NCBI GenBank assembly: GCA_002371155.1
Contig: DFGC01000005.1
Location: 74,046-138,045 of the forward strand
Direction of reading: 5' to 3'
Length of the DNA stretch: 64,000 bases
Source: Alphaproteobacteria bacterium UBA3760
GTDB lineage: Bacteria; Pseudomonadota; Alphaproteobacteria; Rs-D84
Shown in pieces: positions 42,553 through 50,364 of the stretch; position 1 is the stretch's first letter, and every line of letters begins with the position of its first letter. The position numbers and the translations under genes were made by a program. Below the pieces are notes generated by a model. That model made no database searches and was not told where the DNA came from. It saw nothing but the letters and a program-made list of their open reading frames with translations.

Positions 42553-43328
42553 CAAAATCAAAGAAAGAAATTAAGGCAAAATTGCGCGCGGTTAAAAAAG
42601 ATAAAGAGGCATCTCGTTTATTGCGTTTTTTGCAATCGACAGGTTTGTTCCGTTGGGAAAAGCCGGTCACACACGCGGAATCAGTGTTGAATATTTTAAC
42701 GCATGGAATTGGTATCGGTTTGGCGATTGCGGCTTTGGCGATGTTGGTTGCGTATGCGGTGTTGTATCATAATGTGTGGGCGATTGTGTCGTGTTCGATA
42801 TTTGGATTGACAATGTTCACATTATATTTTGGTTCAACAATGTGCCATGCAACAATCGGCGACCGCAGTGAATGTTTTTTCGAGGTTTGGGACAGTATCG
42901 CAATTTATGCGTTGATTGCCGGAACATATACCCCGTTTTTATTGGTGAATTTGAACAGATGTCATCATATGGGATTGGGGTGGTCTATGTTTGGTGTTCT
43001 GTGGGCGATTGTTATTTTCGGCGCGATTATGAAAATTAAAAATCCAAAAAGACAACCAAAATGGTTGGTTGCGTTATATTTAATTATGGGGTGGGCGTTG
43101 ATTTGGATTTTGCCTGCGATGATTCAGACAATATCGGCACGCGGCATGTGGTTTGTGTTGGCGGGCGGTTTGTCGTATTCGGTTGGGGTTATATTTTACC
43201 TGTGGCGGAAAATGCGTTTTTCGCACGCGTTATGGCATTTGTTCGTGATTGGTGGGTCGGTGTGTTTCTTTTTTGCGGTATTGTTCGGCAGTATTATAGA
43301 TTTCCCGACCGTTGCATGTTTGATGTGA
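42549..43328 (+). CDS. Hemolysin III family (TrhA/PAQR) membrane protein
   Basis: A 259-residue protein with a basic cytoplasmic N-terminus and seven predicted membrane helices. PAQR signature residues are present: EKPVTHAESVLNILTHGIG at the start of helix 1, STMCHATIGDRSECFFEVWDSIAIYALIAGTYTPF in helices 2-3, and FSHALWHLFVIGGSVCFFFAV in the last pair (the conserved H-x3-H). The family affects membrane lipid and energy homeostasis; the hemolysin name is historical. It is translationally coupled to gltX and closed by a terminator. Confidence 0.93.
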   Translation: MTKSKKEIKAKLRAVKKDKEASRLLRFLQSTGLFRWEKPVTHAESVLNILTHGIGIGLAIAALAMLVAYAVLYHNVWAIVSCSIFGLTMFTLYFGSTMCHATIGDRSECFFEVWDSIAIYALIAGTYTPFLLVNLNRCHHMGLGWSMFGVLWAIVIFGAIMKIKNPKRQPKWLVALYLIMGWALIWILPAMIQTISARGMWFVLAGGLSYSVGVIFYLWRKMRFSHALWHLFVIGGSVCFFFAVLFGSIIDFPTVACLM

Positions 43329-43343
43329 TTGGTGTGATTTATC

Positions 43344-43370
43344 ACCGCCCCGATTGGGGCGGTTTTTTAT
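43344..43370 (+). terminator. Rho-independent terminator
   Basis: ACCGCCCC-GATT-GGGGCGGT followed by TTTTT, closing gltX and the TrhA-like gene. Confidence 0.9.
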
Positions 43371-44242
43371 TTTACACCAACGGTGAATTCATCGCCGTAT
43401 GATGCAACGGTTTGACCACCAATAGTGCATTTCAAATCTTCAAATCCGTTTTCGATTTGATTTTTCTTGATAATATTACTGGTTATGACACCGCCAACGG
43501 TTCCCAACACGACGCCCGCGATTGAATCAGATGCCAATCGCGCCGTATTAAATTTCCCGTCGTCGTTTTTCCATACAGATGATTTTTCAGAAAATTTACT
43601 GTCAATGAACGAATCGATTTGGGTAAATATATCGGTTGTTTGGCATGATGGGTTGCCCGGTGTGCAAGTGATAGTCACGATTGTGTCAGAATCATTATTA
43701 TTTCCGTCACCCACGCTTCCGCCGTTAGAACCACCGTTTCCATCAGAACCACCATTTCCGCCGTTAGAACCACCTTTTCCACCAGAATCACCATTTCCGC
43801 CGCCAGAATTCCCGTTTCCGCCGTCGGTTGACTTCTTTTTTATGCAACTAGTAAAGGCAGCGACAGTTGTTCCTTCGGGATTTTGTTTTGATTCAAATCT
43901 GGGTTCACAATCTTTTTCTGTGCAATATTTTGGGTTTTTACAATAATTTTCAGCCATTTTTTGTGTATAACAAATCCCCATGGATGAACCATTGTGAAAC
44001 CATAAATAAAACCCGTCCTTGCATTCGCGTGCGGTGCATCTGTGCTCGCCACCATAAGGCTTGCAAATGGCTTTTTTGGCACCAAACATGTCGTTGCAAT
44101 CTGAATCTTTGATGCATTTCTTGGTGGTGGTATTATCGCGGGTTGTTTCGCATTTTTTATCACCCGGGGCACATTCGGCGAAGGATTGGGTGGTGCACAA
44201 TGTGCCAAATATTATTGGAATAACAAGTAATAATTTTTTCAT
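43367..44242 (-). CDS. Cys-rich secreted protein with Gly/Asn/Ser linker and conserved C-terminal domain
   Basis: A 291-residue protein with a signal peptide (cleavage after SFA, residue ~22), then a Cys-rich module of about 120 residues (CAPGDKKCET, CIKDSDCNDMF, CTARECKDGFYLWF). A Gly/Asn/Ser/Asp repeat linker spans residues ~137-185, and the C-terminal domain residues 221-291. That last domain is 51/71 identical by hand alignment to residues 265-335 of the protein at 59753-60760, whose N-terminal part is unrelated (OmpA-like). It contains a Gly-rich hydrophobic segment (SIAGVVLGTVGGVITSN). Function is unknown. Confidence 0.8.
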   Translation of the reverse strand: MKKLLLVIPIIFGTLCTTQSFAECAPGDKKCETTRDNTTTKKCIKDSDCNDMFGAKKAICKPYGGEHRCTARECKDGFYLWFHNGSSMGICYTQKMAENYCKNPKYCTEKDCEPRFESKQNPEGTTVAAFTSCIKKKSTDGGNGNSGGGNGDSGGKGGSNGGNGGSDGNGGSNGGSVGDGNNNDSDTIVTITCTPGNPSCQTTDIFTQIDSFIDSKFSEKSSVWKNDDGKFNTARLASDSIAGVVLGTVGGVITSNIIKKNQIENGFEDLKCTIGGQTVASYGDEFTVGVK

Positions 44243-44402
44243 AATCTCTCTCGTTTGGGTTTTTTATTCAGGTATTATTTTATCATATTTTTGGTGGTTT
44301 TGCAAAATGCAAAGTTTTGTTTGGTTGACTTTTTTATTTTATTGTTTTATCATATGTATATGATTTTTAATAAATTCATTTTCACAACAACCGTTTTCAC
44401 AA

Positions 44403-44414
44403 CCCCCGCGGGGG
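44403..44414. other. Short GC palindrome upstream of thrS
   Basis: CCCCCGCGGGGG is a perfect palindrome inside weaker outer pairing (ACCGT 44390-44394 with ACGGT 44416-44420). It lies just upstream of the thrS -35. It has no T tract, so it is not an obvious terminator; a role in thrS control is only a possibility. Confidence 0.4.
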
Positions 44415-44428
44415 GACGGTAATTTTAT

Positions 44429-44457
44429 TTGCACTTGTTATCTGTGCGTATTATAAT
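44429..44457 (+). promoter_or_regulatory. Promoter for thrS
   Basis: -35 TTGCAC (44429-44434), 17-base spacer, -10 TATAAT (44452-44457). The start is expected near 44464, giving a leader of about 48 bases. Confidence 0.7.
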
Positions 44458-44511
44458 CAAAAACAATCTTTATTTAATAAAATCAAAATAGTGTAAAAAA
44501 AGGAATTTATT

Positions 44512-46245
44512 ATGTCTTATCCAATTGAAACGGTTCGTCATTCGTTGGCTCATGTTATGGCGGCGGCGGTGAAAAAATTGCATCCGGAAATTAAATTCGC
44601 GGGTGGCCCGGCAATTGAAAACGGGTTTTATTACGATTTCGATACGGATTATCGTTTTTCCGAAGATGATTTTGCGGCAATCGAACGCGAGATGCGTGAA
44701 CTGATTAAATCAAATGGCCGATTCGAACAAAGAATTGTTAGTTTAGACGAGGCCAAAGAATTATTCCGCGACCAACCATATAAAATGGAATGGTTAAATG
44801 AATATGATGCAAATGGCGAGGCTTTGTCGATTTATACTTTCCGCGATTTTACGGATTTATGTCGTGGGCCGCATGTGGAATCATCAAAAGATTTGCCACG
44901 CGACGGATTCAAAATTCGTTCGGTTGCCGGTGCATATTGGCGGGGCGATTCTAAAAACAAAATGCTGCAAAGAATTTATGTTGATGCCTTTGCCAGCAAA
45001 GATGAATTAGATAATTTCTTGAAAATGCAAGAAGAGGCCGCCGCGCGTGATAATCGTAAATTGGGGCGCGATATGGATTTGTTCCATTTTGAACCTGAAT
45101 ATGCGCCGGGTGCGGTGTTTTGGCATGACAAGGGTTATAAAATTTATCGCAAATTGATTGATTATATTCGTCATCGTCAGGAATTGGCGGGGTATATGGA
45201 AATTTCTACGCCGTCGGTTATGGACAGATGTTTGTGGGAAAAATCTGGGCATTGGGCGAAATATGGTGCGCATAATTATTCGGGGACGACCCAAGATGGC
45301 AAGGTTTTCTGTGTGAAACCGATGTCTTGTCCGGGGGGAATGCTGGTTTTTGCACAGGGTATTAAATCGTATAAAGATTTGCCATTATATTTGGCTGAAT
45401 TTGGCAAAGTGAATCGTTACGAGGCCGCCGGTGCGTTGTCTGGGTTGATGCGTGTGCGTGAATTTACCCAGGACGATGCGCATATTTTCTGTACCGAAGA
45501 ACAGTTGGAATCCGAGGTTGTAAAGATATTGCGGTTTATCAAAGATATTTATAACAAATTTGGATTTGAAAAAATTACGATGAAATTAGCGACGCGTCCG
45601 TTGTCGGAATTTCGTATCGGTTCAGACGAGGTTTGGGATAAAGCCGAAGGTGCGTTGAAACATGCGCTGGATGCAAATGGTATCGAATATGAAATTGCTG
45701 AAAATGATGCGGCGTTTTATGGACCAAAAATCGATAACTATTTGCGCGATTCAATGGGGCGCGTGTGGCAGTGCGGAACGGTGCAATTGGATATGAATTT
45801 GCCGGAAAGATTTGATTTGTCATATATCGGTGAAGATGGTGAAAAACATCGCCCAATTATGTTGCATCGTGCGATGTTGGGCTCGATTGAACGGTTTATG
45901 GGAATATTGTTGGAATCGACGGGTGGCAATTTACCATTATGGTTGAGTCCGGAACCGGTCGTTGTCGTGCCTGTGTCGGAAAAATATCGCGAATATGCAG
46001 ATTCGGTTGTTGCCGATTTGCGCGCGGCGGGTGTTTTGGCGCGTGCCGATTTGCGTGATGAAAAGGTAAATTATAAAGTGCGTGAATTATCGCTTTCTAA
46101 AACGCCAATTATCGCGGTTGTTGGCGAAAAAGAACAGGCGGATAAAACGGTTACCCTGCGTCGGTTGGGTGTTGAAAAACAGGAAGTCGTCGGGTTGTCT
46201 GAATTTGTAAATCAAATGGCGGCGGCGGTTAAATTGCCGATGTAA
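44512..46245 (+). CDS. thrS: Threonyl-tRNA synthetase lacking the N-terminal TGS domain
   Basis: The 577-residue class II synthetase is shorter than the usual 635-645. It begins almost directly with the editing domain (HSLAH at residues ~10-14; CRGPH near residue 123), whereas in E. coli HSxAH lies near residue 73, so the TGS domain is absent. The catalytic core has KPMSCPGGM with the zinc-ligand Cys, motif 2 and VWQCGTVQLDMNLPERF, and the anticodon-binding domain (VVVVPVSEKY) is complete. AAAGGAATTT and the promoter support this start. No upstream in-frame TGS sequence is visible. Confidence 0.95.
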   Translation: MSYPIETVRHSLAHVMAAAVKKLHPEIKFAGGPAIENGFYYDFDTDYRFSEDDFAAIEREMRELIKSNGRFEQRIVSLDEAKELFRDQPYKMEWLNEYDANGEALSIYTFRDFTDLCRGPHVESSKDLPRDGFKIRSVAGAYWRGDSKNKMLQRIYVDAFASKDELDNFLKMQEEAAARDNRKLGRDMDLFHFEPEYAPGAVFWHDKGYKIYRKLIDYIRHRQELAGYMEISTPSVMDRCLWEKSGHWAKYGAHNYSGTTQDGKVFCVKPMSCPGGMLVFAQGIKSYKDLPLYLAEFGKVNRYEAAGALSGLMRVREFTQDDAHIFCTEEQLESEVVKILRFIKDIYNKFGFEKITMKLATRPLSEFRIGSDEVWDKAEGALKHALDANGIEYEIAENDAAFYGPKIDNYLRDSMGRVWQCGTVQLDMNLPERFDLSYIGEDGEKHRPIMLHRAMLGSIERFMGILLESTGGNLPLWLSPEPVVVVPVSEKYREYADSVVADLRAAGVLARADLRDEKVNYKVRELSLSKTPIIAVVGEKEQADKTVTLRRLGVEKQEVVGLSEFVNQMAAAVKLPM

Positions 46246-46252
46246 AAAAACA

Positions 46253-46290
46253 TATTGCCCCAGGATTTAACCTGGGGCATAATGTTGTAA
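46253..46290. other. Stem-loop after thrS
   Basis: TGCCCCAGG and CCTGGGGCA pair around ATTTAA, with further outer complementarity (ACAT/ATGT). There is no T run on the plus strand; an A run precedes it. It could be an attenuating or mRNA-end stem between thrS and the small lipoprotein gene. Confidence 0.5.
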
Positions 46291-46302
46291 AAGGAAAAGA
46301 CA

Positions 46303-46443
46303 ATGAAAAAAATATTATCGATTTGTTTGGCGGTTGTTGCGTTGATGGCGGTTGCGGGTTGCTGTAATTGCCAGGTTGAACCGATTGTTGAACAAAATCA
46401 AAAATTGATTGTGCCACCAAATTTTGGAAATATGCCAAAATAA
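46303..46443 (+). CDS. 46-residue lipoprotein
   Basis: The short frame encodes a basic N-terminus, a hydrophobic stretch and a lipobox VAGC with Cys20, followed by a 26-residue mature peptide ending KLIVPPNFGNMPK. AAAAGGAAAAG lies at the correct distance from the ATG. Small lipoproteins of this size include LptM/YifL-like and entericidin-like peptides. The L-x-V-P-P-x-F motif recalls the P-P-D-F segment of DUF3035/BamF-like alphaproteobacterial lipoproteins, but the match is too short to be sure. A weak T run follows at 46471. Confidence 0.75.
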   Translation: MKKILSICLAVVALMAVAGCCNCQVEPIVEQNQKLIVPPNFGNMPK

Positions 46444-46477
46444 TTTGTTCTTGCAATTTGTATTGGGGCTTTTTTTG

Positions 46478-46486
46478 TGATATAAT
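46478..46486 (+). promoter_or_regulatory. Extended -10 promoter for the SPOR gene
   Basis: TGATATAAT, 33 bases before the ATG at 46520. Confidence 0.6.
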
Positions 46487-46519
46487 ATCCCATAGAGATA
46501 AAATCTAAGGGAGTTTTTT

Positions 46520-47353
46520 ATGAATAACGAAGACAACACAAATTTGGATTTGTTGAATTTGGACGATGGTTCGTCTGATTCTTTGCCCGAGGTTGCATTT
46601 GTCAGCCCGCGTCCGAAAAAACCATGGCTGTTGTTGGGAATTGGTTTGGTTGTTATTGCGTTGGCGACATATATTATTATTCGCACGGTCAGTGGCGGTT
46701 CGTCTTCGTCGGTGGAAATAGATTTGGATGCCGGACCCGATGTTGTGGTCGATGGTGGTGATATGCCCGTTCGTGGGCCAGTGCCGGATGTAAATCCGCA
46801 ACCGTTGCCACCGGTGCCATCAAATGATATGGTTGCGCGTCCGCAACCACAACCGGTTCGTGTGTCGCCGGAAACTGTTGTTGTGCAACCTATGCCACAA
46901 CCGGCCCAGGTCGAACCAAATGTTCGGGTTGTTCAAGACAGACCAAATGTCGTATTTAATCCAAACAAGGTGGACGCGCAACCTGCGCCAACGCCGATTG
47001 TAAAACCGGCACCAAAACCCGTTGCAAATAATAATGTGGCGAAACCCGCGCCCAAGGCGGCGGCTAAGCCTGCGCCAAAGCCGGTGAAACAGGTTGCCAA
47101 AACATCTGGGGCGACATGGTATGTACAATTTGGTTCATACAGTTCGCGCGCCGCGGCGGAATCGGCGGGTCAAAAAATCCGTGCCGCACACAGCAGTTTG
47201 TTTAATGGCAAAAAATTTGTCGTGTTGGCATCTGTGCTAAAAGATGGTCGCACAACATACAGATTGCGTGTCGCGTTTAATAATTCAAATGATGCAAATG
47301 GATTTTGCCGTAATGCAAAATCAGATGGTTTGGATTGCTATGTTGCGAAATAA
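46520..47353 (+). CDS. SPOR-domain inner-membrane protein
   Basis: A 277-residue type II membrane protein with a cytoplasmic N-terminus (1-40), one helix (WLLLGIGLVVIALATYIII, residues ~35-55), a long Pro/Val/Gln/Ala-rich periplasmic linker including PAPKP repeats (residues ~85-195), and a C-terminal SPOR domain (TWYVQFGSYSSRAAAESAGQ..., residues ~200-277). SPOR domains bind septal, denuded glycan strands, so this resembles FtsN or DedD. FtsN identity cannot be claimed without its essential peptide. tatA follows after 11 bases. Confidence 0.88.
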   Translation: MNNEDNTNLDLLNLDDGSSDSLPEVAFVSPRPKKPWLLLGIGLVVIALATYIIIRTVSGGSSSSVEIDLDAGPDVVVDGGDMPVRGPVPDVNPQPLPPVPSNDMVARPQPQPVRVSPETVVVQPMPQPAQVEPNVRVVQDRPNVVFNPNKVDAQPAPTPIVKPAPKPVANNNVAKPAPKAAAKPAPKPVKQVAKTSGATWYVQFGSYSSRAAAESAGQKIRAAHSSLFNGKKFVVLASVLKDGRTTYRLRVAFNNSNDANGFCRNAKSDGLDCYVAK

Positions 47354-47364
47354 AGGAGCATAAA

Positions 47365-47583
47365 ATGTTCGGAAGATTGGGATGGGCGGAAATACTGGTT
47401 ATCGTTGTGCTGTTGGTGATTTTGTTCGGACACAAGGCGATTCCGGGTATGATGAAAAATGTCGCAAATGGCATAAATACTTTCAAAAGTGAATTGAAAA
47501 ATGGTGATAAAAAATCGCCTGCGAAAAAAACATCAAAAAAAGGCGCAGAAAATCGCGCCCCTAAAAATAAATTGAAAAAATAG
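47365..47583 (+). CDS. tatA: Twin-arginine translocase subunit TatA
   Basis: A 72-residue protein starting MFGRLGWAEILVIVVLLVILFGHKAIPGMM, which has the short membrane helix, the F-G hinge and the start of the amphipathic helix, then a Lys-rich tail. It forms the pore-like assemblies of the Tat system with TatB and TatC (56104-57098), which lie 8.5 kb away; usually the three are adjacent. AAAGGAG precedes the ATG. It is co-transcribed with the SPOR gene. Confidence 0.93.
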   Translation: MFGRLGWAEILVIVVLLVILFGHKAIPGMMKNVANGINTFKSELKNGDKKSPAKKTSKKGAENRAPKNKLKK

Positions 47584-47598
47584 CATTTTATACTTGAT

Positions 47599-47657
47599 TC
47601 AGTCTCATGAAATTTACTAACCTTGTTAACAAGGGGAAAAAGTAGTAATGAGACTGA
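47599..47657 (+). promoter_or_regulatory. Inverted repeat enclosing ribosome binding site and start codon
   Basis: TCAGTCTCAT (47599-47608) is exactly complementary to ATGAGACTGA (47648-47657), which begins with the start codon of the next gene. Inside lies the palindrome CCTTGTTAACAAGG (47621-47634), whose right arm is part of the Shine-Dalgarno AAGGGG. Folding would hide both elements. This looks like a translational control site. Confidence 0.6.
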
Positions 47658-47983
47658 GAGCAACAATACTCACATTTTTGTTGTTTTCTTGCGTATTTTG
47701 CGGTTTTTATCGGGGCGCACGCGCCGATACGGCTGCGAATACGATGCTGGCTTCGACGGCCTATGTTGATGCAACAATTCAACGGGAGTCGGGCGGTAAT
47801 GTCGTTATTAAAAATGCTGCTGATTCCTCGGTAACTCTGTCTCAAAATCCCCAAACAACCGCGGTTCAAACCTCTGCAAATAAAGAGGTGGCGACTATTG
47901 GTTGGACAGACACAAACAGAACATCCAAGGTTCGTTCAGGCAGTGCATCCAGCACAACATTGGTCGATATGTGGATTGAATAA
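47648..47983 (+). CDS. Small secreted protein of unknown function
   Basis: A 111-residue protein with a signal peptide (MRLRATILTFLLFSCVFCGFYRG.., cleavage likely after ARA, residue ~26). The mature 85 residues are rich in Thr, Ser, Ala and Val (NTMLASTAYVDATIQ, SSVTLSQNPQTTAVQTS) and contain no Cys. NTMLASTAYVD resembles the start of tail-fibre-like or surface repeat proteins, but I claim no family. AAGGGG lies 13 bases before the ATG and is in a hairpin. A terminator follows. Confidence 0.65.
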   Translation: MRLRATILTFLLFSCVFCGFYRGARADTAANTMLASTAYVDATIQRESGGNVVIKNAADSSVTLSQNPQTTAVQTSANKEVATIGWTDTNRTSKVRSGSASSTTLVDMWIE

Positions 47984-48014
47984 ATTCACACTTGGGTGTT
48001 TTGTTTTTTTTATG

Positions 48015-48050
48015 AAAAAATCCAGGTTGATTTTTCGACCTGGATTTTTT
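48015..48050. terminator. Bidirectional terminator
   Basis: AATCCAGGTTG pairs with CGACCTGGATT (one G-U pair), with A runs before and T runs after. It serves 47648-47983 and the convergent dksA. Confidence 0.9.
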
Positions 48051-48070
48051 GCGTTCATATTGTTTTTGTT

Positions 48071-48502
48071 TTATTGTTTGCGTGCCTCGTATTCTTCTTG
48101 TTCTTCGACGGTCATGGTTGCCAATGGACGCGCCAACATACGCGATATGCCGATTTCGTCGCCGGAAATAACACTGTATCCAAATGTGCCGTTTTCCAAT
48201 CTGTCCAATGCGGAATCAATTTTTTTCAATAAATTGTTGTCGCGTTCAGACATGCGCAGATTCATTGTTAGTGCCTGTTCTTGGGATGCGTTATCGGCAT
48301 CGTCGCCACCGCCGTTGTTGATTTCGGAATCAATGCCACGAACGGTGTTTAATACATCAGAATTTCCGTCAATGATTTCTTGTTTTTGTGCCTGTAAAAC
48401 CTGATAAAAATATGCGCGTTGTTCCAAACACATATATGGTTCAGATTTTTTCGGTGTGTATTTCGCAGGTAGTTCCAATGTTTTATAGTTTTGTTTTGCC
48501 AT
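48071..48502 (-). CDS. dksA: DksA-family RNA polymerase regulator without zinc cysteines
   Basis: This 143-residue DksA homologue has the coiled coil and retains the tip residues D67-x2-D70-x-A72 that act in the polymerase secondary channel, and the conserved RMSERDNNLLKKIDSALDRLENGTFGY. The four zinc cysteines of E. coli DksA correspond here to S110, S113, T131 and E134, so no zinc site is possible. DksA with ppGpp reprograms rRNA and amino-acid promoters. Reduced-Cys DksA variants exist in other bacteria. It lies just downstream of trxA on the same strand. Confidence 0.9.
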   Translation of the reverse strand: MAKQNYKTLELPAKYTPKKSEPYMCLEQRAYFYQVLQAQKQEIIDGNSDVLNTVRGIDSEINNGGGDDADNASQEQALTMNLRMSERDNNLLKKIDSALDRLENGTFGYSVISGDEIGISRMLARPLATMTVEEQEEYEARKQ

Positions 48503-48536
48503 GATTTTTACCTTTTGGGTATTGTATTTTTATTAT

Positions 48537-48854
48537 TTATGATTGCAATTCGTGTATCCACGCAATTACGGTTTCTTCGTCCATCAGTCCCGTGCGAGCC
48601 TCAATCAAATTGCCGTCGCGAAATGCCAAAATGCTGGGGATACTGCGGATTCCAAATTTTGTTGGCGTTTGGCGATTCGTTTCGTCAATCTCGAATTTTA
48701 CAAAATTGACATTCGAAACCTTGTTCGATACAGATTCAAAAATCGGGCCGAACATACGGCATGGTCCACACCATGTTGCCCAGAAATCAACCAATGTTAA
48801 ACCGTTTTTTATTGTTTCGGAAAAATTCGCATCCGTTGCGTGTTGTAAAGCCAT
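48537..48854 (-). CDS. trxA: Thioredoxin
   Basis: A 105-residue protein of normal length with LVDFWATWCGPCRMFGPIFE (active-site WCGPC near residues 30-34), FVKFEIDETNRQTPTKFGIRSIPSILAFRDG with the cis-Pro, and the final helix. It is reduced by TrxB (16100) and supplies electrons to ribonucleotide reductase and others. AAGGAG precedes the ATG. It is divergent from the sufS operon and upstream of dksA. Confidence 0.96.
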   Translation of the reverse strand: MALQHATDANFSETIKNGLTLVDFWATWCGPCRMFGPIFESVSNKVSNVNFVKFEIDETNRQTPTKFGIRSIPSILAFRDGNLIEARTGLMDEETVIAWIHELQS

Positions 48855-48872
48855 TTTTTTCTCCTTGGGTTG

Positions 48873-48900
48873 TTGATATTCGGATTGAGTGTATTATAAT
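48873..48900 (+). promoter_or_regulatory. Promoter for sufS-sufT-sufE
   Basis: -35 TTGATA (48873-48878), 16-base spacer, -10 TATAAT (48895-48900). The start is expected near 48907. This rules out the in-frame ATG at 48889 as the start codon. Confidence 0.7.
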
Positions 48901-48927
48901 ATTGATGAAATGCAAGGTTTTTCGTAT

Positions 48928-50043
48928 ATGAATGATGTCGTATATTTTGATGCCGCCGCCAGTTTTTTGAAACCTGAATCCGTGATTGATATTCAGGCGG
49001 ATTTTCTGCGTCATCGATATGCAAATGCGGGGCGGGGGGTGTGTGCCCGCGCCGGGGCGGTTGATGATATGGTGGCACATGCACGGCAACGGGTTGCGGA
49101 TTTTATAAATGCAGATAGTGCCCAGATTGTTTTCACATCAAATGCAACCGATGGATTAAATCGAGCAACAAATATTATATTGGCGCAATATGGTCATGAT
49201 TATTTACCAACGGTTGCGGTGTCTGATTTGGATCATCATTCGGCGCGTTTGCCGTGGGTGGAAATGTTGGCGCGTGGAAAAATTCGTGAATTATTAAAGT
49301 GCGAATTGGACGAAAATTTTGACATAAATATAAAATCTGTGCCGAAATCAGATGTGTTGGTTATAACGGCGATGTCAAATGTGTTGGGGGCGGCGCAAGA
49401 TGTCGTGGCGATTATTCGTGCGGCGCGACGCAAAAATCCAAATGTTATAACCATTGTTGATGCATCGCAATATGTTGTGCATGAAAAGATAGATGTGCGT
49501 GCGTGGGATTGTGATTTCTTGGTTTTTTCGGGACATAAAATTGGTGCGGATACCGGGATTGGAATTTTGTATATTCGTGATGCGGATAAATATATGCCGG
49601 ATAAGTTTGGTGGTGGTATGGTGTTGCGTGTCGATGATAATATGACAATTTGGAATAATGCGCCTGATAAGTTCGAGGCGGGCACTTTGCCATTGACCCA
49701 GATTTGTGGATTGGCGGTTGCAATAGATGAATTGGAATCACATCGTCCAAATTTAGATTTGATTAAATATATGTATGATGGGTTGAAAAAAAATTCGCGT
49801 ATAAAAATTTTATCATCACGCGATGCCGCCGTTTTGACATTTGTTGTTGATGGTATGCATCCGCTGGATTTTGGAACGTATGCGGGGGCAAATGGAATAT
49901 GTCTGCGCGTGGGAAATATGTGTGCGTCGTGGATTTGTCATGCGTTGGGTGTTGATGGGGCTGTTCGTGTGTCGGTTGGACCATGGAATACAAAATTGGA
50001 CGCAGATAAATTTTTATCGGTGGTTGAAAAAATAGTGAAATAA
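48928..50043 (+). CDS. sufS: SufS-like cysteine desulfurase
   Basis: A 371-residue PLP enzyme that removes sulfur from cysteine for Fe-S cluster assembly. It begins MNDVVYFDAAASFLKP. It has VFTSNATDGLNRATNII, SDLDHHSARLPW, DASQYVVHEKIDV, the PLP-binding Lys in VFSGHKIGADTGIGIL, and the sulfur-carrying Cys in LRVGNMCASW. Shorter than E. coli SufS (406) mainly at the N-terminus. The promoter position excludes the first upstream ATG; ATG 48910 remains possible. It is followed by sufT-like and sufE genes. No sufBCD is in the window. Confidence 0.92.
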   Translation: MNDVVYFDAAASFLKPESVIDIQADFLRHRYANAGRGVCARAGAVDDMVAHARQRVADFINADSAQIVFTSNATDGLNRATNIILAQYGHDYLPTVAVSDLDHHSARLPWVEMLARGKIRELLKCELDENFDINIKSVPKSDVLVITAMSNVLGAAQDVVAIIRAARRKNPNVITIVDASQYVVHEKIDVRAWDCDFLVFSGHKIGADTGIGILYIRDADKYMPDKFGGGMVLRVDDNMTIWNNAPDKFEAGTLPLTQICGLAVAIDELESHRPNLDLIKYMYDGLKKNSRIKILSSRDAAVLTFVVDGMHPLDFGTYAGANGICLRVGNMCASWICHALGVDGAVRVSVGPWNTKLDADKFLSVVEKIVK

Positions 50044-50044
50044 A

Positions 50045-50359
50045 ATGTCAAATATCAAAGATGATGTTATCGGTGCATTAAAAACTGTGTATGACCCAGA
50101 AATTCCAGTGAATATTTGGGATATGGGGTTGGTATATGATATAAAAATCGATGGTGATAAATGCGATATTATTATGACCTTGACCAGTCCCACATGCCCC
50201 ATGATGGACGAATTGGTTGCAAATGTAAAAAGTGCGGTTGGAAAATTAGAATCATTAAAAACGGTTGATGTGCATTTGGTGTGGGAACCGGCGTGGGATT
50301 TGTCGCGTATGTCGGATGCGGCGCGTGTTGAATTGGATTTGATAAACCAAGGATTATAA
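50045..50359 (+). CDS. SufT-like MIP18/DUF59 Fe-S assembly protein
   Basis: A 104-residue DUF59 protein with VYDPEIPVNIWDMGLVYDI (the DPE..I.DLGL signature), MTLTSPTCPMMDEL with the conserved Cys, and the closing VWEPAWDLSRMSDAARVELDL typical of SufT. It helps maturation of Fe-S proteins. It begins one base after the sufS stop and is followed 5 bases later by sufE, so the three form one unit. Confidence 0.92.
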   Translation: MSNIKDDVIGALKTVYDPEIPVNIWDMGLVYDIKIDGDKCDIIMTLTSPTCPMMDELVANVKSAVGKLESLKTVDVHLVWEPAWDLSRMSDAARVELDLINQGL

Positions 50360-50364
50360 TTTTT

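Noticed and set aside
43467..43946. Plus-strand frame with Pro/Glu/Phe repeats
   Set aside because: Antisense of the Gly/Asn linker of the Cys-rich secreted protein.
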